From contig URZG01000007.1 of assembly GCA_900552325.1 (NCBI GenBank), positions 1 to 24,211 on the forward strand: a stretch of DNA of 24,211 nt. The letters run 5' to 3'. The stretch's first letter is position 1, and the number at the start of each line of letters is the position of its first letter. The notes beneath the pieces are model-generated. The model did not search any database. It saw only the letters and a program-made list of their open reading frames with translations, and was not told the origin of the DNA. The translations under genes were made by a program, and so were the position numbers. Shown piece after piece: positions 13,967-21,136 of the stretch. Source of the stretch: an uncultured Porphyromonadaceae bacterium. GTDB taxonomy: Bacteria; Bacteroidota; Bacteroidia; Bacteroidales; Muribaculaceae.

Positions 13967-14992
13967 ATGCAGAACGATTTCACGAACCCTAATAAACTCT
14001 CGCCCGAGCAGAAGAAGGAGAACCGTACCCTTCTCGGCGCTCTCGGCTTCATTGTCCTCGCCACGGCGGTGCTCGCCATAATCGGATTCCTGTTCCTCAA
14101 CAAACCCGCCGATATTCTCGAGGGGCAGGCCGAGGCCACCTCGGTAAGGGTATCGGGAAAACTCCCGGGGCGCGTGGTGGAATTCTACGTGCAGGAGGGT
14201 GATATGGTGCACAAGGGGGATACCCTGGTGCACATACACTCATCGCTTGCCGAGGCCAAGCTCGAGCAGGCGCAGGGGATGGAGACCGCGGCACGCGCGA
14301 TGGACCGCAAGGTCGACTCCGGCACACGTTCGCAGATCATACAGTCGGCCTACGAGATGTGGCAGCAGGCCAACGCGGCTGTCTCCATCACCAGGAAGAC
14401 CTACGACCGCATGCAGAACCTCTATGCCGAAGGGGTGATGTCGGAGCAGAAACGTGACGAGGCGAAGGCCGCCTACGAAGCCGCCGTGGCCGCCGCCAAA
14501 GCCGCCGAGAGCCAGTACAGCCTGGCAAAGTCGGGCGCCCAGGCCGAGGACAAGACTTCGGCCGCCGCGATGGTGTCGGTTGCCAAAGGGGGCGTGTCGG
14601 AAGTGCAGGCCCTCCTCGAGGACCAGTATCTCACCGCTCCGTGCGACGGACAGATCGACGTGATTTTCCCGCATGAAGGCGAGCTGGTGACCCTCGGCGC
14701 TCCGATCATGAATGTGCTCAAGCTGCAGGACAAATACATCACATTCAATGTGCGCGAACAATACCTCAAGGATTTCAAGATGGGGCAGGAGGTGAAGGTG
14801 ACCGTGCCGGCTCTTGACAAAAAGGAGGTGAAGGCACGCATCTACTACATCCGCGACCTCGGCTCGTATGCCACATGGCACGCCACCAAGACCACCGGCG
14901 ACTGGGATTCCAAGACTTTCGAGGTGAAGATGCGCCCGCTGGAGGATATTCCCGACCTGCGTCCCGGCATGACGGTGATTATCCGCGAGTGA
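13967..14992 (+). CDS. HlyD/EmrA-type membrane fusion protein
   Basis: A 341-residue protein. It has a short cytoplasmic N-terminus, one TM helix (LGALGFIVLATAVLAIIGFLFL, about 23-44) and the biotinyl-lipoyl half motif VRVSGKLPGRVVEFYVQEGDMVHKGDTLVHI (60-90). A coiled-coil hairpin rich in Ala/Glu spans about 95-205, then the second lipoyl half YLTAPCDGQIDVIFPHEGELVTLGAPIM (218-245), and a beta-barrel ending RPGMTVIIRE. This adaptor would join the inner-membrane ABC permeases to the TolC channel. The stop is 45 nt before the first permease. Confidence 0.95.
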   Translation: MQNDFTNPNKLSPEQKKENRTLLGALGFIVLATAVLAIIGFLFLNKPADILEGQAEATSVRVSGKLPGRVVEFYVQEGDMVHKGDTLVHIHSSLAEAKLEQAQGMETAARAMDRKVDSGTRSQIIQSAYEMWQQANAAVSITRKTYDRMQNLYAEGVMSEQKRDEAKAAYEAAVAAAKAAESQYSLAKSGAQAEDKTSAAAMVSVAKGGVSEVQALLEDQYLTAPCDGQIDVIFPHEGELVTLGAPIMNVLKLQDKYITFNVREQYLKDFKMGQEVKVTVPALDKKEVKARIYYIRDLGSYATWHATKTTGDWDSKTFEVKMRPLEDIPDLRPGMTVIIRE

Positions 14993-15037
14993 GCCGCCGT
15001 TCAGCTTTTTGAAAATCCATAGTTTATCGTTTTCGTC

Positions 15038-16186
15038 ATGTCTGTGATCAAACGTGAAATAAAGATTCTGTCGGCACAGCCCGCATATCTGATGGGACTG
15101 GTGGTGATACCTGTGGCGCTGGCGTTGTTCTTCATAGCCCTGCTGTCGCCGGGGCTCCCTCTGCAGGTGCCGGCAGGCATTGTGGATATGGACAACACGC
15201 CGATGTCACGCGAGATTTCGCGCAACCTCAGCGCCACGGAACTGGTGGATTTCACCCGCAGCTACAACTCCTTCAACGAGGCTATGGACGGTGTGCAGCG
15301 CGGCGAGGTGATGGGCTTCTTCATCATCCCCGAGAATTTCGAGCGTGAGGCTGTGGCCGGACGCGGCCCGGCGCTGTCGTTCTACTCCAACCTGACCTAT
15401 TATGTGCCCGGTTCGCTGGTGTTCAAGGGATTCAAGACCATGTCGGTGACTACCTCCGGCAAAATCGTGCGCACCGGGCTGATGGACAAGGGGGTATCCT
15501 CCGACCTGGCCGGTGTGGCGCTCCAGCCCCTCGCCATGGATATTCATCCGCTGGGCAATCCCTGGATCAGCTATGCCTACTATCTGGGCCCGTCGTTCAT
15601 CATCGGGTGCATAGGGCTGATGGCCATAATAATGACGATTTTCTCCCTCACGCAGGAGATCAAGCGCGGCACCTCGCCGCAGCTCTATGCCGCCGCCGGC
15701 AACCGGCTGGGGGTGGCGCTCCTCGGCAAACTGCTGCCGCAGACGGTGATCCTTTTCATTGTGGCTCTCTTCTGCCACTCGCTGATGTTCCACTGGAACC
15801 ACTATCCGATGTACGGCAGCGAATGGAACATGATTCTGGGGCTTTTCCTTTTCGTGGTGGCCTGCCAGAGTTTCGGTGTGATAGTGGTGTCGGTCATACC
15901 CAATCCTCGCCTGGCGCTGTCGATCGGGTCGCTGGTCAGCATCCTCACCTTCTCCATTGCCGCCTTTTCCTTCCCGGTGGAGGCGATGTACGGCGCCATA
16001 GGTATCTTTTCCTATATCCTGCCGGTGCGCTACTATTTCCTGATCTATCTTGACCAGGCCCTCAACGGCATACCGCTATATTATTCGCGATTCTGGTATA
16101 TCGGGCTGCTGTGCTTCCCCGTGGCGGCGGTGCTGCTGTCGCCCCTCAACCGCCGCTGGATGCGTCATCCCGTTTACGTACCATGA
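15038..16186 (+). CDS. ABC-2 type transporter permease (first of a pair)
   Basis: A 382-residue protein with the ABC-2 membrane type 3 layout: one N-terminal TM helix (YLMGLVVIPVALALFFIALL, about 17-36), a large periplasmic domain (about 40-180, with IVDMDNTPMSREISRNL, and AMDGVQRGEVMGFFIIPENFERE), then five hydrophobic segments from about 185 (SFIIGCIGLMAIIMTIFSLTQEIKRGTSPQL, LLPQTVILFIVALF, ILGLFLFVVACQSFGVIVV, LVSILTFSIAAFSFPVEAM) to LLCFPVAAVLLSPL. The EIKRGT cytoplasmic loop is typical. It likely forms a heterodimer with the next gene product. No nucleotide-binding domain is fused or encoded nearby. Confidence 0.93.
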   Translation: MSVIKREIKILSAQPAYLMGLVVIPVALALFFIALLSPGLPLQVPAGIVDMDNTPMSREISRNLSATELVDFTRSYNSFNEAMDGVQRGEVMGFFIIPENFEREAVAGRGPALSFYSNLTYYVPGSLVFKGFKTMSVTTSGKIVRTGLMDKGVSSDLAGVALQPLAMDIHPLGNPWISYAYYLGPSFIIGCIGLMAIIMTIFSLTQEIKRGTSPQLYAAAGNRLGVALLGKLLPQTVILFIVALFCHSLMFHWNHYPMYGSEWNMILGLFLFVVACQSFGVIVVSVIPNPRLALSIGSLVSILTFSIAAFSFPVEAMYGAIGIFSYILPVRYYFLIYLDQALNGIPLYYSRFWYIGLLCFPVAAVLLSPLNRRWMRHPVYVP

Positions 16187-16192
16187 TACCCA

Positions 16193-17392
16193 ATGATATA
16201 TTCTCCGATGAAAGCATTTTTCTCCGACATACATGAATGGTTACTGGAGACCGCCCGCGTGATGCGGCGCCAGTTCGCGCTGGTTTTCTCCGACCCCGGC
16301 GTGATGATCTTCTTCCTCATGCTCCCGCTGGCATACCCGGTGGTCTACTCCCTGATATACAACACGGAGGTGGTGCGCGACATGCCGGTGGCCGTGGTCG
16401 ACAACTGCCGGTCGGCTCTCTCAAGGGAGTTCGTCCGCCATGCCGACGCCACAGAGGCCATAAGCATCTGCGGCTATGCCTCCGACATTCAGGAGGCGCG
16501 CCGGTGGATGGAGGAGCACCGCTGTTACGGTGTGCTGGAGATTCCGGAGGATTATTCGCGCCGGCTGGGGCGCGGCGAGCAGGCTATGGCGCGGTTTTAC
16601 TGCGACATGGGGCTCCTCTTCCGTTACCGCACTTTCCTTTCATCGCTCACCGAGCTGCAGATGGCAACCTGCACCGAACTGCGCCAGATGGGACTTGACC
16701 TGCTTGGAATGGACGCCTCGGCGCTGGGGCAGAACGTCGACTCGAAGTCGTTTTTCCTCGGCGACACGCAGCAGGGCTTCGCTTCGTTCATCATCCCTGG
16801 TATCGTGGTGCTCATCCTGCAGCAGTCGATGCTCCTGGGTATAGCCATGCTCGACGGCGCCTCCAACGAGCGGCGTCGCCGCAACCGCGGCTACGATCCT
16901 GTGGCGGTGGAGGGGGTCTCCCCCTCGGCCTCGTGCATCGGTAAAGCCCTGTGTTATGTGACGGTCTATCTGCCGCTGTCGCTGTTCATACTCCATTTCA
17001 TACCCGAGATGTTCGCCTATCCTCACGAGGGGAACGCCGCGGACTATCTCCTTTTCATCTTTCCTATGCTTCTGGCCACCGCCTTCCTCGGGATATCGCT
17101 GCAGGGGCTTATGTACGAGCGCGAGTCGGCTTTCATCGTGATCGTGTTCACCTCGGTGGTGTTCCTTTTCCTCTCCGGACTCACATGGCCGCGGTATGCC
17201 ATGAATGATTTCTTCGTGGTTCTCGGCGACCTTGTCCCCGCCACCTGGGGCGTGGAAGGCTTCGTGCGCATCAACACCAACGGAGGCACTCTCGAACAGC
17301 AGCACACCCCCTATCTCTGGCTGTGGGGGCTGACGGCCCTGTTCTTCATGACGGCCTATCTTTCCACCCGTCGCCGCTCGCTTACGCGCTGA
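16193..17392 (+). CDS. ABC-2 type transporter permease (second of a pair)
   Basis: A 399-residue paralogue of the preceding permease. N-terminal TM helix VMIFFLMLPLAYPVVYSLIY, periplasmic domain with VAVVDNCRSALSREFVRHADATE and ARRWMEEHRCYGVLEIPEDYSRRL, then TM block FASFIIPGIVVLILQQSMLLGIAML, the cytoplasmic loop DGASNERRRRNRGYDPVAVEG, and further helices ending LWLWGLTALFFMTAYLSTRRR. It starts 6 nt after the previous stop; an in-frame ATG at 16208 (MKAFFSD) is an equally good start. Together with TolC and HlyD it makes an export system for an unknown substrate. The ATPase subunit must be encoded elsewhere or is missing. Confidence 0.93.
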   Translation: MIYSPMKAFFSDIHEWLLETARVMRRQFALVFSDPGVMIFFLMLPLAYPVVYSLIYNTEVVRDMPVAVVDNCRSALSREFVRHADATEAISICGYASDIQEARRWMEEHRCYGVLEIPEDYSRRLGRGEQAMARFYCDMGLLFRYRTFLSSLTELQMATCTELRQMGLDLLGMDASALGQNVDSKSFFLGDTQQGFASFIIPGIVVLILQQSMLLGIAMLDGASNERRRRNRGYDPVAVEGVSPSASCIGKALCYVTVYLPLSLFILHFIPEMFAYPHEGNAADYLLFIFPMLLATAFLGISLQGLMYERESAFIVIVFTSVVFLFLSGLTWPRYAMNDFFVVLGDLVPATWGVEGFVRINTNGGTLEQQHTPYLWLWGLTALFFMTAYLSTRRRSLTR

Positions 17393-17534
17393 GGCGTGTT
17401 TGCAGCCCGGCTTTTGCCTATAAGGTGGCGGGAGTGTTACAGTTTGTGCCTGATATTAAAAGTCAGCCACAAGGGAGATACAATTCAGTTACCGATGATG
17501 CGCTCTTGATTTTCTTGTTGTAACTTAGCATCGC

Positions 17535-17555
17535 AATCCCGGAAACGCCGGGATT
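17535..17555. repeat. perfect 8-bp hairpin in the 17393-17718 gap
   Basis: AATCCCGG (17535-17542), AAACG loop, CCGGGATT (17548-17555). No T run follows on either strand, so its role is unclear. Lying 140 nt after the last permease gene, it may stabilise or end the operon mRNA. The rest of 17393-17718 shows no gene. Confidence 0.4.
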
Positions 17556-17590
17556 CCAATCGCAGGCACTCTGCATACCCCCCTGAAACC

Positions 17591-17630
17591 GCCAAACATC
17601 GGGTTGTCCTGTTGGCAAGTCACTTTTTTT
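17591..17630 (+). terminator. weak candidate terminator upstream of the receiver gene
   Basis: GCCAAACA (17591-17598) pairs with TGTTGGC (17610-17616) with one bulged A, and a T7 run follows at 17624-17630 after 7 nt. It could end read-through from the export operon. Confidence 0.3.
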
Positions 17631-17718
17631 ATATCTCTCCTCTCTTCAGCGGTATTTCTGTGCCCATGGGAATAGGATTATATTGAAATGCTGCATGCAA
17701 TATATCTTTAATTTGAAC

Positions 17719-18123
17719 ATGACATCAACCACCTTCGGTCAGTCAGGCCAGTCTACTACACCCGGACGAATCCTCGTTGTGGATGCCGATGAGCAAATTT
17801 CCACAACAATAAAGACCCAGTTCGCACCCGAAGGGTTCGAAGTGGACTGGTGCAGTTCTTCCGCCGAGCTATACAACATAGATGTTGACCTCTATCGTCT
17901 GGTGGTGGTAGATCTTGAAATAGAAGAAAACCAGGGGATCGGTCTTATCGAGCAGGTCAAACAATCCTCCGGCCGTAACAATATGCCCGTGACCGCATGT
18001 TCGCGTCGCATGACCCCCTCCGTGATCGTGGCCGCGCTCAATGCCGGCGCCGATGATTATGTGCTCAAGCCCTTCTCCCTGCGCGAGCTGATTGCCCGCG
18101 TCCATGCCGTGCTACGCCGCTAA
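17719..18123 (+). CDS. stand-alone response regulator receiver domain protein
   Basis: A 134-residue protein. ATG at 17719 is chosen so that the receiver fold begins after a short Ser/Thr-rich lead (RILVVDADEQ, 17-26). The expected elements are present: acidic residues D22 and D24 (the usual D-D pair reads D-A-D), phospho-acceptor D65 in LVVVDLEI, T92 in PVTACS, and K117 in YVLKPFS. The end LRELIARVHAVLRR is where the linker to a winged-helix DNA-binding domain starts in OmpR/PhoB-type regulators, but the frame stops here at TAA. It is therefore a receiver-only protein, either natural or a truncated regulator. No histidine kinase is adjacent. Confidence 0.88.
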   Translation: MTSTTFGQSGQSTTPGRILVVDADEQISTTIKTQFAPEGFEVDWCSSSAELYNIDVDLYRLVVVDLEIEENQGIGLIEQVKQSSGRNNMPVTACSRRMTPSVIVAALNAGADDYVLKPFSLRELIARVHAVLRR

Positions 18124-18198
18124 AGCGGTTACCGCCTCACGAAAAATCCCGGTATAAACGGCATTGGGTCGCTACCCCCTAACCGGATGGCTGCTCTC

Positions 18199-18250
18199 GC
18201 CTCTTGCCTCTTGCCTCTTGCCTCTTGCCTCTTGCCTCTTGCCTCTTGCC
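18199..18250. repeat. heptanucleotide tandem repeat (GCCTCTT)x7 plus partial copy
   Basis: Seven uninterrupted copies of GCCTCTT at 18199-18247 followed by GCC. It lies 75 nt after the receiver gene and 54 nt before the channel gene. The unit is not a multiple of three and the tract is non-coding. Perfect copies suggest recent or continuing slippage. Confidence 0.95.
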
Positions 18251-18303
18251 TGAACTAACCTTTTCCCACGTTGGTTTGTTGTATCTGTAAACCACGAGGG
18301 ATA

Positions 18304-19161
18304 ATGATACGTTCAACTCACATAGCCGACAATACGGAAGCTCATTCGCTTCATCTGCCCGAGCCCGCGCCCGATACCATCCCGGTGTCGCCGGCCACGC
18401 GGCGTGTGGTGCTCGATATACTCCACATTGTGGTGCTCGCGCTTTCCGTACTCCTTATAAGTGTCATCTCCTACACCACTTTCAAAGGCATACCTTTTCT
18501 GAAAGATTCGCTGTATATGCGTTTCCAGCTGATAGTATGCCTGGTGTTTATCCTCGATTTCTTCCTCGAACTGTGGCTCACCCCGCACGGCGAGCGCCAT
18601 CTGTATCTGCGTTCGAGGTGGCTCTACCTGTTGCTGTCGGTGCCATATCTGAATATTATCGACGGATACGACATAAGCCTCTCGCACGAAGCGCTTTATT
18701 TCATACGTTTTATCCCCCTCTGCCGTGGCGGCCTCGCCCTGGTGATAGTGCTCGACTATATCTCGTCAAACAGGATAACGGGGATGTTCCTCAGCTATCT
18801 CTCCATACTGATTCTCACGGTGTATTTCGCGGCGCTGATCTTCTATGAGTGCGAGCAGCCGGTCAATCCGGGCGTCACCAGTTACTGGGATGCGATATGG
18901 TGGTGCTGCATGCAGTCCACCACTCTGGGATGCTCGCTGATGCCGGTCACAGTGGCCGGAAAAGTGCTTTCGTTCGTGCTTTCGCTGATGGGGATGATAA
19001 TGTTCCCCCTTTTCACCGTTTACCTGTCGAGCCTAATACTGAGGCAACATTCCGGGTTAAATAACGTTAAATTTAGTCCTGTCACTGTTAAAACGCCTGT
19101 ACACCCCCGCCCTCACGGCGAGTCCGTGGCGCCGGATGTTGCGCCACACGATAAAATTTAG
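18304..19161 (+). CDS. six-TM ion channel-like protein with atypical selectivity filter
   Basis: A 285-residue protein from the ATG at 18304. Hydrophobic segments at about 36-57, 71-91, 105-118, 131-151 and 160-182 are followed by a pore loop SYWDAIWWCCMQSTTLGCSLMP (193-214) and a last helix GKVLSFVLSLMGMIMFPLFTVYLSSLI (219-245). The layout and the TT-x-G filter position are those of voltage-gated-like potassium channels, but the filter reads T-T-L-G-C-S where T-V-G-Y-G is expected, so potassium selectivity is doubtful. There is no obvious S4 arginine ladder. The soluble tail (250-285) is short. The stop codon overlaps the rimP promoter. Confidence 0.8.
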   Translation: MIRSTHIADNTEAHSLHLPEPAPDTIPVSPATRRVVLDILHIVVLALSVLLISVISYTTFKGIPFLKDSLYMRFQLIVCLVFILDFFLELWLTPHGERHLYLRSRWLYLLLSVPYLNIIDGYDISLSHEALYFIRFIPLCRGGLALVIVLDYISSNRITGMFLSYLSILILTVYFAALIFYECEQPVNPGVTSYWDAIWWCCMQSTTLGCSLMPVTVAGKVLSFVLSLMGMIMFPLFTVYLSSLILRQHSGLNNVKFSPVTVKTPVHPRPHGESVAPDVAPHDKI

Positions 19162-19169
19162 TAACTTTG
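19139..19169 (+). promoter_or_regulatory. promoter of rimP-nusA-infB
   Basis: -33 TTG (19139-19141), 20-nt spacer, -7 TAACTTTG (19162-19169). The -7 box begins one base after the stop codon of the channel gene, so the two units are packed without a gap. Confidence 0.75.
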
Positions 19170-19228
19170 CACTTGGTTATCGGAGGAGGCTGCGGCTTCC
19201 TCCATTTTGTTTTGCCCTTTGTTGTCTT

Positions 19229-19693
19229 ATGCTCGATAAAGAAGAAATTGCCCGCTGCGTGGAGCAGGCCATAGAATCGCCGGAAATCTTTCTGGTGGAT
19301 GTGACGGTGACGCCCGACAACCGCGTGACCGTGGAGCTCGATTCCGATCATGGAATGGATGTGGATACCTGTGTGGAGATCTCACGTGCCGTGGAGGCGC
19401 GTTTCTCCCGCGATGTGGAGGATTATGAGCTTGAAGTCGGTTCCGCCGGCCTCACGGCCCCCTTCAAGGTGCGCCGGCAGTATCTCAAGAATGTAGGCAA
19501 CACCGTGGAGGTGCTCACCTCCGACGGGCGCAAGCTCCGCGGCACCCTCGCCGTCGTGGGCGACGAAGGCTTTACCCTCCGTTGCCCGACAAAGGAGAAA
19601 GCCCCCGGGCAGAAACGCCCCGTGATTGTCGATGTGGACCATGAGATCCCCTTCTCTCTTGTAAAGAAAGCGGTGCTCCACCTCGAATTTTAA
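19229..19693 (+). CDS. rimP: ribosome maturation factor RimP
   Basis: A 154-residue protein, normal RimP length. The N-terminal domain includes SPEIFLVDVTVTPDNRVTVELDSDHGMDVDTCVEISRAVEARF, with the conserved D-x-C-x-x-(I/L)-S pattern. VEDYELEVGSAGLTAPFKVRRQY corresponds to the family's Y-x-L-E-V-(S/G)-S-P-G-L-x-x-P-L hallmark, here with S-A-G in place of S-P-G. The Sm-like C-terminal domain (GNTVEVLTSDGRKLRGTL) follows. RimP assists maturation of the 30S subunit. ATG at 19229 fits a leader of about 55 nt from the promoter. It is followed by nusA after 25 nt, the widely conserved order. Confidence 0.95.
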   Translation: MLDKEEIARCVEQAIESPEIFLVDVTVTPDNRVTVELDSDHGMDVDTCVEISRAVEARFSRDVEDYELEVGSAGLTAPFKVRRQYLKNVGNTVEVLTSDGRKLRGTLAVVGDEGFTLRCPTKEKAPGQKRPVIVDVDHEIPFSLVKKAVLHLEF

Positions 19694-19718
19694 TTCTGAA
19701 ACCAAAAAACCATATATA

Positions 19719-21059
19719 ATGGCAAGAAAAGAGGAAACCCCAAACATGGTGGCCAGTTTCGCCGAATTCAAGGAACTGAAGAATATCGACAAGACCACCA
19801 TGATCAGCGTGCTCGAGGAGTCGTTCCGCAACGTGCTCGCCAAGATGTTCGGAACCGACGAGAATCTCGATGTGATCATGAACCCCGACAAGGGGGACGT
19901 GCAGATTTTCCAGAATCTCGAGGTGGTGCCCGACGGTGAGGTGGAGAATCCCAACCTTCAGATCTCCCTGACCGACGCACGCGCCGACAACGACCCCGAG
20001 GTGGAGATCGGCGAGGAGCACACCAAAGAGATCATCTTCGCCGACTTCGGACGCCGCGCTATCCTCACGCTCCGCCAGACACTTCAGTCGAAAATCCTCG
20101 AGCTCCAGAAGGAGGCCGTCTACGCCAAGTTCAAGGACCTCGAAGGCGAGCTCGTGACCGGCGAGGTGTACCAGACCTGGTCGCGCGAGACTCTCCTGCT
20201 CGACGACGACAAGAACGAACTTCTCCTCCCCAAGAACCAGGCTATCCCCGGCGATTTCTTCCGCAAGGGTGAGACCATCCGCGCCGTCATCGCCAATGTC
20301 GACAACAACAACAACAACCCCAAGATCACCGTTTCGCGCACCAACGAGAACTTCCTCCGCCGTCTCTTCGAGCTGGAAGTGCCCGAGATTCACGACGGTC
20401 TGATCAATATCCGCGCCGTGGCCCGCATCCCGGGCGAACGCGCCAAGATCGCCGTGGAGAGCTATGACGACCGTATCGATCCCGTGGGCGCCTGCGTGGG
20501 CGTGAAAGGTTCGCGTATCCACGGCATCGTGCGTGAACTCCACAACGAGAACATCGACGTGATCCCCTTCACCGCCAACCCGTCGCTCTTCATCCAGCGC
20601 GCCCTCTCACCGGCGCGTGTATCCTCCATCCGTCTCGACGAGGAGGAGAAGAAAGCCGAGGTGTTCCTCAAGCCCGACCAGGTGTCGCTGGCTATCGGCA
20701 AGGGGGGGCTCAACATCAAGCTCGCCTCGATGCTCACCGGCTATGTGATCGATGTTTACCGCGATACCGACGAGGCTTACGAAGAGGATATCTACCTCGA
20801 CGAGTTCAAGGACGAGATCGACGAATGGGTTATCGACGCCCTCAAGGAGATCGGCTGCATGACAGCCAAATCAGTCCTCAACACCCCCCGCGAGGAGCTT
20901 GCCAAGCGTGCCGACCTCGAAGACGAGACCGTCGACAATGTGCTTGCCGTGCTCAGCGCCGAGTTCGAGGATGAGCCGGCTCCCGCTCCCGCCGCCGAGG
21001 CTCCTGCCGCGCCGGCCGAGGACGCTGCCGCCGAAGAGGACGCCGCTCCCGAGGCCTGA
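19719..21059 (+). CDS. nusA: transcription termination/antitermination factor NusA
   Basis: A 446-residue protein. N-terminal RNA polymerase-binding domain (SFAEFKELKNIDKTTMISVLEESFRNVLAK), S1 domain at about 135-205 (GELVTGEVYQTWSRETLLLD, NPKITVSRTNENFLRRLFELEVPEI), and two KH domains with GVKGSRIHGIVREL and LAIGKGGLNIKLAS loops. A helix-hairpin region IGCMTAKSVLNTPREELAKR and a short Ala/Pro/Glu acidic tail follow. NusA binds RNA polymerase and modulates pausing, termination and antitermination. It is the second gene of the rimP-nusA-infB operon. Confidence 0.97.
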   Translation: MARKEETPNMVASFAEFKELKNIDKTTMISVLEESFRNVLAKMFGTDENLDVIMNPDKGDVQIFQNLEVVPDGEVENPNLQISLTDARADNDPEVEIGEEHTKEIIFADFGRRAILTLRQTLQSKILELQKEAVYAKFKDLEGELVTGEVYQTWSRETLLLDDDKNELLLPKNQAIPGDFFRKGETIRAVIANVDNNNNNPKITVSRTNENFLRRLFELEVPEIHDGLINIRAVARIPGERAKIAVESYDDRIDPVGACVGVKGSRIHGIVRELHNENIDVIPFTANPSLFIQRALSPARVSSIRLDEEEKKAEVFLKPDQVSLAIGKGGLNIKLASMLTGYVIDVYRDTDEAYEEDIYLDEFKDEIDEWVIDALKEIGCMTAKSVLNTPREELAKRADLEDETVDNVLAVLSAEFEDEPAPAPAAEAPAAPAEDAAAEEDAAPEA

Positions 21060-21136
21060 GCCTCCCGGCTGCCTGTTGCGCCCCTGCGCGGCGACCTCTC
21101 TTTTCAATTATTTCAAGAATCCATTAATCCCTTTAC

